Counted from the stretch's first letter, positions 32,543 to 41,008 are shown. The stretch is DNA of 46,458 nucleotides from Methylobacterium variabile (GCF_001043975.1 NZ_LABY01000032.1:1-46458); one strand, 5' to 3'. Program-made: numbers and translations. The notes: generated by a model not told the origin, from the sequence alone.

Positions 32543-32569
32543 CCCGCGGCGTCCCGCGCCGGTGGCCGC

Positions 32570-33406
32570 TCACGCCTTCACGAAGGCCAGGAGGTCCGCG
32601 TTCAGCACCTCGGCGTTCACCGTCAGCATCCCGTGGCTGTAGCCCGGATAGGTCCTGAGCGTGCCGTTCCGGAGCAGCGTGACCGACCGCCGGGCGCTGT
32701 CGTCGATGGGCACGATCTGGTCGTCCTCGCCGTGCAGGACGAGGGTCGGCACCGAGATCGCCTTCAGGTCCTCGGTCTGGTCGGTCTCGGAGAAGGCCTT
32801 GATGCCGTCGTAATGGGCCTTGGCGCTGCCCATCATGCCCTGGCGCCACCAGTTGCGGATGACGCCCTCGGAGACCTGCGCGCCCGGCCGGTTGAAGCCG
32901 TAGAACGGCCCGGTCGGGACATCGAGGAAGAACTGCGCCCGGTTGGCGGCCAGCGCCTCGCGGAACCCGTCGAAGACCTCGATCGGCAGGCCGCCGGGAT
33001 TGGCCTCGGTGCGCAGCATCAGCGGCGGCACGGCGCTCACGAGGACGGCCTTGGCGACCCGCCCCTGCGGCTCGCCGTGCCGCGCGACGTAGCGCGCGAC
33101 CTCGCCGCCGCCGGTGGAGTGGCCGACATGGATGGCGTTCCTGAGGTCGAGGTGCTGCACGACGGCGGCCGCGTCCGCCGCGTAGACGTCCATGGTGTGG
33201 CCGTCCCAGACCTGCGCCGACCGGCCGTGGCCGCGCCGGTCATGGGCCACGACCCGAAAACCCTTCTGCACGAAGAAGAGCATCTGCGCGTCCCAGTCGT
33301 CGGAGGAGAGCGGCCAGCCGTGGTGGAACACGATCGGCTGCGCGTCCCGAGGGCCCCAATCCTTGTAGAAGATCTGAACGCCGTCGCCGGTGGTCACGAA
33401 GCTCAT
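32570..33406 (-). CDS. Alpha/beta hydrolase (chloroperoxidase-like)
   Basis: 278 aa from ATG 33406 (GAGGAG upstream). Seen: [20 protein letters not shown], oxyanion [23 protein letters not shown], nucleophile elbow [13 protein letters not shown] (Ser), acid [14 protein letters not shown] (Asp), and His in YPGYSHGML. The full triad and order match cofactor-free haloperoxidase/esterase family proteins. The natural substrate is unknown. It follows the KaiC-like gene on the same strand with a 142-nt gap. Confidence 0.92.
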   Translation of the reverse strand: MSFVTTGDGVQIFYKDWGPRDAQPIVFHHGWPLSSDDWDAQMLFFVQKGFRVVAHDRRGHGRSAQVWDGHTMDVYAADAAAVVQHLDLRNAIHVGHSTGGGEVARYVARHGEPQGRVAKAVLVSAVPPLMLRTEANPGGLPIEVFDGFREALAANRAQFFLDVPTGPFYGFNRPGAQVSEGVIRNWWRQGMMGSAKAHYDGIKAFSETDQTEDLKAISVPTLVLHGEDDQIVPIDDSARRSVTLLRNGTLRTYPGYSHGMLTVNAEVLNADLLAFVKA

Positions 33407-33548
33407 CGGGAAGTCTCCTCGCACGGGACGCCGGCCCACGGCCGCGTCGGCGAGGAGAATCTAACACGACGGGGCCACTCCGGGGCGGTGACCACAGGAG
33501 AAAGGAGACGTCCGGAAGGGGGCTCCGGGATGCGCCGTCCGGGGACGC

Positions 33549-35031
33549 TCAGACGGCGATCCGCGTCCCGGCGGAGGCGAGGTGCGGCGCTCCGGTCAGG
33601 ACGCCCTGGAACCCGACGAGCGGCGCGCCGACACGGAAACCGCCGCCGTCGATCCGCAGTTCCCGGATCGTGTCCTCGTGCGGTCCCACCCGCTTCTTGA
33701 CCACCGACACCGCCCGGCGCAGCCGCCCCGCCGCCTCGAAGAACCGGAACAGCACCACCGTGTCGCTGAGGTAGGTCAGGTCCACTGCCGACGACATCTG
33801 GCCGAGCAAGCCGTGCTGGGCCAGCACCAGCAGCGTCGTCACGCCTTGCTGGTTCAGGTAGGTCAGGATCTCGTGCATCTGCAGCAGCAGATACTGCTCG
33901 CCCGGCATCGCGCTCTGGTAGCCGGTCAGCGAGTCGATCAGCACCAGTCGCACGTCCTCGTCCTCGACGGCGTGACGCACCATCGCGGCGAGCTCCCCCG
34001 GCGAGACCTCCGCCGGGTCGATCTGCTCGACCCGCAGCCGCCCCTCCGCGATCGGCTCCCGGATGTCCATGCCCAGCCCCGCCGCCCGCCGCAGCAGGAT
34101 CCCGGTCGGCTCGTCGAAGCTCAGGATCAGCCCGCGCTCGCCCCGCGCCAGCGCCGCCACCATGTAGGCGAGCGCCGTCGAGGACTTGCCCACCCCGGAG
34201 GGGCCCAGCAGCATCGTGCTCGTGCCGCGGTCGAGCCCCCCCGCCCAGCAGCGCGTCGAGGCCCGGGTTGCCGCTGCCGAGCTGGTCAACCGTGTAGGCG
34301 TGGCCGTGCTCGGCCGCGATCAGGCGCGGAAACACCGTCAGGCCGCCGCGGCGGATGACGTAGTCGTGGTAGCCGCCGCGGAAATGCGTGCCGCGCATCT
34401 TGATCACCCGCAGGCGCCGGCGCTCGCCGCCGTAGACGGGCGCGAGCTGCTCGAGGCGGATCACCGCGTGGCAGAGGCTGTGCAGGTTGAGGTCGTCCTG
34501 CTCGGCGGTGAGGTCGTCGAGGAGGAGCGCGGTGGTGTCGTGGATGAGGAGGTAGCTGCGCAGCGCCAGCACCTGGCGGCGGTAGCGCAGGGAGCCCTGG
34601 GACAGGAGGCGGATCTCGGACAGGCTGTCGAAGACGACGCGCTGGGGCCTGACGCGCTCGATCTCCGCGATGGCGAGGCGGACGGACTCGCCGAGCTCGA
34701 GGTCGGAGGTGTGGACGAGGCTCTGCTGCTGGCGGGGGTCGAGGCTGAGCTCCGGGGGCACGAGCTCGAAGATCTCGATGCCGTCGAGGCTCCAACCGTG
34801 GCGGGCGGCGACGGAGGCGAGCTCGCGGCGGCTCTCGGAGAGGGTGATGTAGAGGCAGCGCTCGCCGCGGCGTGCGCCGTCGAGGAGGAACTGCAGCGCC
34901 AGGGTGGTCTTGCCCGAGCCCGGCCGCCCCTCGACTAGGTGGGCGCGGCCGGCCTCGTAGCCGCCCGTGAGGATGACGTCGAGGCCGGCCGCTCCGGTGG
35001 GGATGACGGCGTCGGCAGGTCGCGAGAGCAT
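33549..35031 (-). pseudogene. KaiC-like two-domain ATPase, frameshifted in a G7 run
   Basis: Two RecA-type ATPase domains in the KaiC/RAD55 style. Seen: domain 1 from ATG 35031 (GLDVILTGGYEAGRAHLVEG, Walker A GRPGSGKTT at 35-43, Walker B VVFDSLSEIRLL) runs to LDALLGGG. The frame is then lost at seven G (plus-strand C 34236-34242). Removing one G restores LGGGLDRGTSTMLLGPSGVG and domain 2 (Walker A GPSGVGKSS, LVLIDSLTGYQSAMPG, EHDTIRELRI-like end). Uncorrected, the first frame reads unrelated residues. A restored protein would be ~493 aa, normal for the family. It is a pseudogene, a slippage switch or a sequencing error. Confidence 0.8.
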
Positions 35032-35115
35032 GCGGGCCCTTTCAGGAGGCGGCGCGCGACGCCGCCGGGTTCGCCGGCCGAGCCGGTCCGCGCACCGATC
35101 AGGGCCCGGCGCCGT

Positions 35116-35361
35116 TCAGTCCGCGTCGCTCGCCGTGCCGCCTGCGGGATCGCTCGCCGCATCGTCTGCGGAATCGACCGCCGCGTCCTCCGACGAGCGC
35201 CTGAGCGGCTGCTGCGCGAAGGACGGCTTCGAGGGCTTGTTGCGCCGCCCGGTCGCGGGCGAGGCCGGCACGGCCGGCATCTCCGCCAGGCGCGCGACGC
35301 GCTGCTTGAACTCTTCGGTCGACGGGCTCCGCGCGGAGCCGGTGATGAACATCTTCGCCAT
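35116..35361 (-). CDS. Hypothetical 81-residue protein
   Basis: Seen: MAKMFITGSARSPSTEEFKQ, RVARLAEMPAVPAS, a basic stretch, then an Asp/Ser/Ala-rich acidic tail. ATG 35361 has GAGGATC 7 nt before it. No domain recognised; probably disordered. Same strand as the KaiC-like gene 84 nt downstream and the cold-shock gene upstream, possibly one unit. Confidence 0.5.
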   Translation of the reverse strand: MAKMFITGSARSPSTEEFKQRVARLAEMPAVPASPATGRRNKPSKPSFAQQPLRRSSEDAAVDSADDAASDPAGGTASDAD

Positions 35362-35485
35362 GGTTGATCCTCGTGCAGGAACACGGATCACGGCCCCACC
35401 GAAGGAAGATCGAGCGCGGACGAGGCGTGGTCTCGCGCGAAAGCTCGCTTTGACTGAGGGGCTGAACGATCCGTTCGACGGGTCG

Positions 35486-35716
35486 TCACGCCGGTCGGAA
35501 CTTGAAGCCCCGAGCTTCACCGCGGCGGCCGATTGCCGATTGCTGGCCTCCGTCGGTCTCCGGCTCGCAGGAGACGGTCCGGCCGTCGGTGAGGGTGGTC
35601 AGCTCCGCCCGTGCGGCGGCGGAAAGGCGGACGATCACGCCCCTGCCGCCACCGGCGGGCTGGATGAAGCCGAAGCCCTTCTGGCCGTTGAACCATTTGG
35701 CCGTGCCGACGCTCAT
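35486..35716 (-). CDS. Cold-shock-domain protein with altered RNP2 motif
   Basis: 76 aa. Seen: MSVGTAKWFNGQKGFGFIQP, with RNP1 (KGFGFI) intact, but the RNP2 stretch reads VIVRLS where the family has VFVHIS, so the stacking Phe and His are gone. The C-terminal part (RAELTTLTDGRTVSCEPETD) is normal. RNA binding may be weakened. Starts at ATG 35716. AT-rich DNA lies upstream. Confidence 0.8.
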   Translation of the reverse strand: MSVGTAKWFNGQKGFGFIQPAGGGRGVIVRLSAAARAELTTLTDGRTVSCEPETDGGQQSAIGRRGEARGFKFRPA

Positions 35717-36183
35717 GTCCGACCTCCCCGAGAGCTTGCTGCCCGCGAATCGTGCGGCAGGAAGAAGCAACGATATCACTGGGAGGGAGTGTCAGAGCCG
35801 GCGCCCGATACCTCAGGTCACAAGATCCAAAAAAGCCAGCCACATATCGACTGTTCTACTATGAACGATTTTGCCGCTGCTGACAAGGCAGCTTCTTCTT
35901 CGCATTTGTTATATGCCGGAGCGATCTGCGAAGCAGGAAGCCTTGGCTCATCGCTGAGATCGCGGCCGGATCAGAGACCCGCCGCCCCGGCCATGGCCCG
36001 GGGTGCCCTGCCGAAGGGAGGGCTGGTCCGGCGGCGGGGGGTGGATCGAAGGGGCGATCGCACCGCGATCGGGCGCGGCCCGGAGCAGGCTTGCATGGCG
36101 GGCCAATGCTTCGTCCGCTCGGACCGCAGCTCGTGCCGCGGGGTTCCGTCGCGAAGCCCGGCGGCCGATCGGGCGAGGCCGGC
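35717..36183. other. Gene-free stretch upstream of the cold-shock gene
   Basis: 467 nt. The part 35760-35940 is AT-rich relative to the window and probably holds the cold-shock gene's promoter and leader (minus strand); I cannot fix a -10/-35. The rest resembles coding-composition DNA without a credible start. Confidence 0.4.
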
Positions 36184-36387
36184 TCAGCGCCGCCGCGGGT
36201 CGGCGGGGCGGAAGGCGCGCTCGACGGCAGCGGTCGCGCTGGCGTAGGCCCGCTCCTCGCTGTCGTGCGGGCGGTCCGATCGCTCGAGAAGCTTACCGTG
36301 CTTTCGGATCGCCCAGCCGAATTTTCCTTTCGGGCTGTTCAGCGGGGCCACCTCGATGGAGAAGGGATAAAATTCGTTGTCGCTCAT
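36184..36387 (-). CDS. Hypothetical 67-residue protein
   Basis: Seen: MSDNEFYPFSIEVAPLNSPK, then GKFGWAIRKHGKLLERSDRP and HDSEERAYASATAAVERAFR. The pattern (short beta, G-x-W-x-I-R-x-x-G, helix) recalls small DUF-type proteins of Methylobacterium and related genomes. No function known. The Shine-Dalgarno site is weak. Confidence 0.5.
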   Translation of the reverse strand: MSDNEFYPFSIEVAPLNSPKGKFGWAIRKHGKLLERSDRPHDSEERAYASATAAVERAFRPADPRRR

Positions 36388-36739
36388 CGGCGGGTGTATG
36401 GCACGGAACGCCCGCGAAGGACAGATGCCCATCTGCGGGCGGCACCGGGCCGGTCGGCGCTCGACGGGGCAGGCCGGCGCGTGCGATAGCCGGCGCAACT
36501 CCCGCATCCCTTCCGCAGGACAAGGGCGGCCGTCCGCAGCGACCTGCTTTCTTCGCCGCAGATCAGACCAAGGTTTCACTGCCAAGATTTCGATCTGTCC
36601 CGACCTTTCATCCTCGAGCCTGTCATCCCCAGGCCCGACTTCCCCAAGCCGCCCATCACCAAGCCGCCCGTCCCCTGGCCCGATCGCCGACCGGTGGCCG
36701 CTCGTCCCGGCGCGCCGCGGTTCGAATGGAGTTCCGTCC
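36388..36739. other. Divergent intergenic stretch
   Basis: 352 nt between the 67-aa protein gene (minus) and the spermidine-synthase-like gene (plus). There is a short pyrimidine-rich direct repeat (AAGCCGCCC at about 36646 and 36661). No clear promoter seen. Confidence 0.35.
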
Positions 36740-37438
36740 TTGATTCCGTGGGTTCACCTCGACACCAGTTCCATCCCCGGCGAGACCGCCGCCCTGCGCC
36801 TCATGCGGCGCGGCGACGAGTTCGCGATCGTGGTCGATACGATCGAGCTGATGAACAGCCGCCGCAGCGGGTCGGAGCGGGCCCTCGCCACCCTGGCCTG
36901 CGCGCGCCTGCGCGACCGGCCGCGGCCGCGCGTGCTGATCGGCGGGCTCGGCATGGGCTTCACCCTGCGGGCGGCCCTCGGCGAGCTCGGGCCCGACGCG
37001 CAGGTCGTCGTCGCCGAGCTGATCCCGGCCGTCGCCGCCTGGGCGCGCGGACCCCTCGCGCACCTGTTCGCCGGCAGCCTCGACGACCCCCGCGTCGCCC
37101 TGCACGAGACCGACGTCCATCACCTCATCGCGGCGGGCCCGGGCGGCTACGACGCCATCCTGCTCGACGTCGACAACGGCCCGGAGGGGCTGGTGCAGCG
37201 CACGAACGACCGCCTCTACGACGTTGCGGGCCTCGGCCGCGCCCACCGGGCGCTGCGGCCCGGTGGCCTGCTCGGGGTGTGGTCGGAGAGCCCCGACCGC
37301 AAGTTCAAGTCCCGGCTGCAGCGCGGCGGCTTCGCGGTCGAGGAGCACAAGGTGCGCTCGGCAGGGAGCGGCGGCCGGCACGTGGTCTGGATCGCGGCGC
37401 GGATGGAGGGAGCGGCCGGGAGCGTGGGCCGGCGATAG
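36740..37438 (+). CDS. Spermidine-synthase-like methyltransferase-fold protein
   Basis: 232 aa from TTG 36740, chosen because family members begin with IPWV-like residues and GGAG lies upstream. Seen: RGDEFAIVVDTIELMNSR, the SAM-type Rossmann motif VLIGGLGMGFTLRAAL, VVVAELIPAVAAWARGP (acidic residue after strand 2), YDAILLDVDNGPEGLVQ, and HRALRPGGLLGVWS. Spermidine synthase/MnmC-like fold. Which substrate is used cannot be told, as the N-terminal polyamine-synthase domain is short. Confidence 0.8.
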   Translation: MIPWVHLDTSSIPGETAALRLMRRGDEFAIVVDTIELMNSRRSGSERALATLACARLRDRPRPRVLIGGLGMGFTLRAALGELGPDAQVVVAELIPAVAAWARGPLAHLFAGSLDDPRVALHETDVHHLIAAGPGGYDAILLDVDNGPEGLVQRTNDRLYDVAGLGRAHRALRPGGLLGVWSESPDRKFKSRLQRGGFAVEEHKVRSAGSGGRHVVWIAARMEGAAGSVGRR

Positions 37439-37635
37439 AGGTGCGGCCGTCTCCGAGGCGAGCCGGCCTCCGTTGGCCGGCTGACGTCCGACTTCACCTC
37501 ACGACACCCATGGTCGCCGGGATAGCTCCTGCGGCGGCGTCGGCGCCGTGAGGCGCATGGCGTGAGAAGGGGAGGGCACCGTCGCCGGGCGAGGCCACCA
37601 TCCCCTGCGAGCCGCCGACGCGCTCGAGGTGAGGT

Positions 37636-38439
37636 CTAACCGACCTCGATGTCGCTGGCGCCAGGGAACAAGCTCGGCTTCAGCTCGAAGAACTCGACTT
37701 TGAGCTTCTTGTTGGTCGCGTATTTCGTGCGCCAGCGGCCCAGCGTGAAATTCTGCATGAATTTGGCTTCAGACGAGCTGTTTGAATAGATCAGAGTTTT
37801 GTCCTCATCCGCTGGATCGACCTTGCCGAGGACGCCGACATGCCCGATCGTCCACTTGCCGCCCACCGACGCACTTGCCGAAATAATGACCGCCCCGGCG
37901 ATCGGCTTCGTGGTGGGGTTGTGCTTGTTTCGAAGGACGACCACCATATTGGCCGTCGCAAGGCCACCGCCGATCTGCTTGCCGAGCGCCTTGCTGGCGC
38001 ATTGGTTGACCGCCCAGGCGCAGGCGAGATTGCCGCCGTCGGTCCCCGGCGCGTCGGCCGATGAGAACCCATCCTTCGCCATCTTGACGGCCATCTTGAG
38101 AAACTGTGAGTTCAGATCGGCTTGGCTGAGAGGGGTGCCGCCGCCTGCGATGTCGTCGGCCTGCTCCTGGCCTTCGCCGCGATAGGCCTTGAGAACCTCC
38201 GTCGCGCGCGAGGTGATCGATAGCGCACCCCCGGTGGTTTGATCCTCCGGCTTGACTTCCGGCGTGACCTCGGCGTTGCCACCGCCGTCAACGCGCACGA
38301 GGACCGGATCGCCTCCTTCTTCGTCGCTCGATCCGACGATGTGATAGGTGACGCCGTCGCCGGTCTTGAACGTCTCGAGCACCTTGAGTCTTGCCGAGTC
38401 TTCGAACAGCGTTTTGGCCGCCTCTGGTACGTCCGTCAT
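37636..38439 (-). CDS. CHAP/NlpC-P60-like cysteine hydrolase, no signal peptide
   Basis: 267 aa from ATG 38439 (GGGAGGAACG upstream). Seen: an N-terminal ~100-residue region (LETFKTGDGVTYHIVG, DPVLVRVDGGGNAEVT), then a papain-like amidase fold with Cys140 (GGNLACAWAVNQ), PIAGAVIISAS, His200 (WTIGHVGVLG) and IYSNSSSEAKF. This Cys...GH layout fits CHAP or NlpC/P60 domains. It lies 240 nt behind the membrane protein gene on the same strand and belongs with the AvrRpt2-like cluster. Peptidoglycan cleavage would need export, and none is visible. Confidence 0.7.
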   Translation of the reverse strand: MTDVPEAAKTLFEDSARLKVLETFKTGDGVTYHIVGSSDEEGGDPVLVRVDGGGNAEVTPEVKPEDQTTGGALSITSRATEVLKAYRGEGQEQADDIAGGGTPLSQADLNSQFLKMAVKMAKDGFSSADAPGTDGGNLACAWAVNQCASKALGKQIGGGLATANMVVVLRNKHNPTTKPIAGAVIISASASVGGKWTIGHVGVLGKVDPADEDKTLIYSNSSSEAKFMQNFTLGRWRTKYATNKKLKVEFFELKPSLFPGASDIEVG

Positions 38440-38677
38440 GGTCGTTCCTCCCATCATCATGCGTGTCAAGAATCCGGAACGCTGGCACATCGTACGCACG
38501 GCCGAGGATGCTAATGCACCAGACCGTTGATCCATCTCCGTTCGCCAATTTCAAGACGGATTTGCGGAAATTCGAGGGTGGATCCAAGATATTCTTTCAA
38601 TGATAGCCGGTGCTCTCAAATCATAACTAAATACATGATTTAATGGATTTATTGATATTCGTCGGCGATGATCGATG
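38440..38677. other. AT-rich spacer with inverted repeat
   Basis: 238 nt. The part 38580-38670 is AT-rich. It contains the perfect inverted repeat AAATCAT (38618-38624) / ATGATTT (38635-38641) and a minus-strand TTGAGA-N17-AAGAAT pair that could promote the CHAP-like gene. Confidence 0.35.
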
Positions 38678-39184
38678 TCATGTTGAATAAAGCAGTCGTT
38701 CAGCTTCGCGCAGGGTCCGAAGGGCATCGTTCGGCGGGGTGCCTCCCTCCAAATTCGACGATTGTTGCTCCACCTTTTTGATGGCGTCCGAGATCAGCTG
38801 TCCAGCTTTGTGCTTGTCTTCCTTGGCTTTCTGGGCCGCGTTAGTGGCGGCGTCGGCCTGCTTGCGGGATGCGTTTGCTTGCTGTTCTGCCGGCAGCCGC
38901 CCGAAATAGTAGCCTATCACTGTTCCGAGAAACCCCAAGGCCAAGAGAAGAATGTCCTTCTGTCGTCCGAAGGCTTCGGCGTTGAAGTTGTTCACGACTC
39001 CTGCCGCTTGATAAGTCCAGACGAGCAGCACGAGCGTAACCCCGACGAGCGCGGCGCCGATCGCTGCGGCGATGTACTCTCGGATCTCCAGGCTCGTGCT
39101 GTCGGTCGACGACGTCTCGGGCGACGTCTTGGGTGAGGTCGGCGGCGGACTCGTGGGTCCCTCGTGGTCCGGCATCGCCGTCAC
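38678..39184 (-). CDS. Two-TM membrane protein with coiled-coil C-terminus
   Basis: About 168 aa from GTG 39184, which overlaps the upstream TGA (coupled translation); ATG 39175 is an alternative. Seen: a Pro/Ser/Thr-rich N-terminus (PTSPPPTSPKTSPETSSTDS), TM1 (AAAIGAALVGVTLVLLVWTY), TM2 (LLLALGFLGTVIGYYFG), then a charged Ala/Gln/Lys-rich helix (ADAATNAAQKAKEDKHKAGQ) likely to be a coiled coil. No known domain. It may anchor the cluster's peptidase-like proteins to the inner membrane. Confidence 0.65.
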   Translation of the reverse strand: MTAMPDHEGPTSPPPTSPKTSPETSSTDSTSLEIREYIAAAIGAALVGVTLVLLVWTYQAAGVVNNFNAEAFGRQKDILLLALGFLGTVIGYYFGRLPAEQQANASRKQADAATNAAQKAKEDKHKAGQLISDAIKKVEQQSSNLEGGTPPNDALRTLREAERLLYST

Positions 39185-39771
39185 CTGCTCATCAGGTCAC
39201 GACCCGGCGCGCGCTCGTCGGCCTCCGGCAGCCGCTTGTTGAGTTCGGCGAAGAAATCCTGCGGGGACAATTGCTTCCCGCGGATGGGCGCGCCAGCGGC
39301 TCCGTCGATGTATGGCACGAAGGACGCTGTCGCGTGAACGATCCACAGCGCAGCAACCTTGGCCGCCGGCACCTCGATCGCCCTCAACTCGCAATCGCCC
39401 TCCAACGGCTTGGCGGCACGCTCCGCGAGGCCGGCGGCCTCCAGCAGCGCCGCTGCGTTCGGGTTGCGCGCGATGCTGCTGAAGCGCGTGTCGTTGTTCC
39501 GTTCATGGAGGTCGACGTAGGAGACCTCCCCGCCCCCCTCCGTCTCGAGCAGGTAGCGCCAGCCGACCATCTCAGCCTTGTCCAGGGAGGCGACTCCGTA
39601 CTCGCGAAGGTCGTCCAGCTTGAGCCTGTAAATCGGGATCGGCTTCGACAAATCGAGGGCCGCGCCGCCTGCCAGGGGATCGTCGGAGCCGAACAGCCCC
39701 AGATCCCGCACGGCCTTTCCGATGACTTTGGCGCCGTCCCGTGGCGCATCCGCTCTCAGTGAAATCGCCAT
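39181..39771 (-). CDS. Unknown 196-residue protein of the peptidase cluster
   Basis: Seen: MAISLRADAPRDGAKVIGKA, LDLSKPIPIYRLKLDDLRE, MVGWRYLLETEGGGEVSYVD, WIVHATASFVPYID, and SPQDFFAELNKRLPEADERA. No family recognised. It starts 2 nt after the AvrRpt2-like gene ends, with GGTGGGAG before the ATG, and overlaps the next gene by 4 nt, so it is co-translated with both. By position it could be an inhibitor, substrate or partner of the peptidase-like protein; this is inference from the layout. Confidence 0.65.
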   Translation of the reverse strand: MAISLRADAPRDGAKVIGKAVRDLGLFGSDDPLAGGAALDLSKPIPIYRLKLDDLREYGVASLDKAEMVGWRYLLETEGGGEVSYVDLHERNNDTRFSSIARNPNAAALLEAAGLAERAAKPLEGDCELRAIEVPAAKVAALWIVHATASFVPYIDGAAGAPIRGKQLSPQDFFAELNKRLPEADERAPGRDLMSR

Positions 39772-39773
39772 GG

Positions 39774-40493
39774 TCAGGCTCCCACCAAGTCTTCCTCGGA
39801 GACCGATATCGACCTCTCGGCGACCGCCGCGTCCGTTGCTTCCAAGCCGCCGGCGACCGCCGGGGAGACCGGAGCGGTGAAGTAGGTGACGTTCCACCAT
39901 CCGCCGGCCTCGTAGCGCGACGCGAATTCGGTGAAGGCTACGTCGACCTCCCTGTAGATCGGGTCGGTCACCCTGATGAATTTTTCTCCGGACGGCGATT
40001 CCGAGTAGCCGAAGATTGCCTGGAAGTGGCCGCCGCCACCGTCCCAGCCGACACGTGTAGCGATGACGCGATTGCTGTCGATTTCGCTCTTTATATCCTC
40101 GAAGGAGACGCCGGGCCAGTCGTCCTGATTGTTCAGAACGACCCAGCGCACGAAGTTCGACGTTTTCTTCAGGGCCTCATCGAGGCGCGCTTGCTTGTTG
40201 CACTGGCTTTCGGCTTCCTGCGGATCGCAGCAGACTGCCTTGGCGAGCTGCGCATCGGCAACCCGGCATTGCGTCCATGGGCTGGCATGATCGTAGAATC
40301 TGGAAATCGAGCTGGCCACTGCCGCCCAGCACCATTGAGTTTGGGTTTGATGATCAACGCGAAAAGCCAACTCGTTGGAACGAGAAGCGGCCTTGCTCTC
40401 AAACATTGTCTCAGATCTGCCCGCTTCGATTGTCTTTGCCGGCAGGCTCGGCGCAAGCTTATCTGTAGGGCCTAGGAAGCCAGGTATAGGCAT
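39774..40493 (-). CDS. AvrRpt2/C39-like papain-fold cysteine peptidase
   Basis: 239 aa from ATG 40493 (GGAAGG at 6-10 nt; a GTG at 40499 is also in frame). Seen: QTQTQWCWAAVASSISRFY with Cys55, the hallmark of AvrRpt2 (C70)/C39-like peptidases, GGGGHFQAIFGY with His156, and RVTDPIYRE with Asp177, giving a complete Cys-His-Asp set. Extra Cys residues (CC, CN) lie at ~88-98. No signal peptide. It heads a compact operon with an unknown protein and a membrane protein. Confidence 0.8.
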   Translation of the reverse strand: MPIPGFLGPTDKLAPSLPAKTIEAGRSETMFESKAASRSNELAFRVDHQTQTQWCWAAVASSISRFYDHASPWTQCRVADAQLAKAVCCDPQEAESQCNKQARLDEALKKTSNFVRWVVLNNQDDWPGVSFEDIKSEIDSNRVIATRVGWDGGGGHFQAIFGYSESPSGEKFIRVTDPIYREVDVAFTEFASRYEAGGWWNVTYFTAPVSPAVAGGLEATDAAVAERSISVSEEDLVGA

Positions 40494-40531
40494 CGTCACC
40501 TTCCCACAGCATTGGCCGTTCCTGGATCTAA

Positions 40532-40561
40532 AATATAGCCGAGTGCTGTCTCATCTGTAAA
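40532..40561 (-). promoter_or_regulatory. Promoter of the AvrRpt2-like operon
   Basis: On the minus strand TTTACA (40556-40561), 18 nt, TATATT (40532-40537), five of six matches in each box. The predicted start of transcription is ~30 nt before the ribosome site of the peptidase-like gene. Confidence 0.55.
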
Positions 40562-40577
40562 TCAGGAAAATGAGACA
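40547..40577. promoter_or_regulatory. Inverted repeat over the promoter -35 (operator candidate)
   Basis: TGTCTCAT (40547-40554) and ATGAGACA (40570-40577) are perfect 8-bp arms with a 15-bp spacer that contains the -35 box. A dimeric repressor bound here would block the promoter. No regulator gene is adjacent. Confidence 0.5.
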
Positions 40578-40635
40578 TCATACGAAATCCGCCTGATTTG
40601 TTCCGTGCCAATAAAGCCTGGGATCCCCTCTCCAG

Positions 40636-40806
40636 GCGATCCCGGGCTTGCCCGGGATCGCTGCAAGGTGTGGGAGAGGGGTAGGGGTGAGGGTGCTACG
40701 GTTCAGTGTGTATCGCTGAGCGTCGTGCTGGCAGCGGGACGGTTAGAGCTAGACTCAGTACCGTATCACCCTCACCCCTGGCCCCTCTCCCACACGGGAG
40801 AGGGGA
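40636..40806. repeat. Compound palindromic element
   Basis: 40636-40661 is an 11-bp perfect stem (GCGATCCCGGG-CTTG-CCCGGGATCGC). 40668-40695 and 40767-40795 are long arms (start GTGTGGGAGAGGGG, end CCCCTCTCCCACAC) that pair over ~28 nt with one small bulge around a ~70-nt centre. 40782-40805 is an alternative 10-bp hairpin reusing the right arm. Likely a dispersed MITE/REP-type sequence. It occupies the gap between the alpha-2-macroglobulin and the peptidase cluster. Confidence 0.6.
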
Positions 40807-41008
40807 GATGCGCTCTGTCTTTATGCGAACGGATCAAGTGCAACGCGGATCACTCGGAGAGTGCGTGTCATGGCCGGCTGACGACGACTGCCAGGCGTCC
40901 GTCCGCAGGGTGCCTCCGGTCGGGTCCGGACCTCCGATGACGCCCGGCCGGACGTCGCGAACGGGTCGCGCGGCGCCCTCGCCGGGCCGCGCCGACGGGG
41001 CGTCGGCC

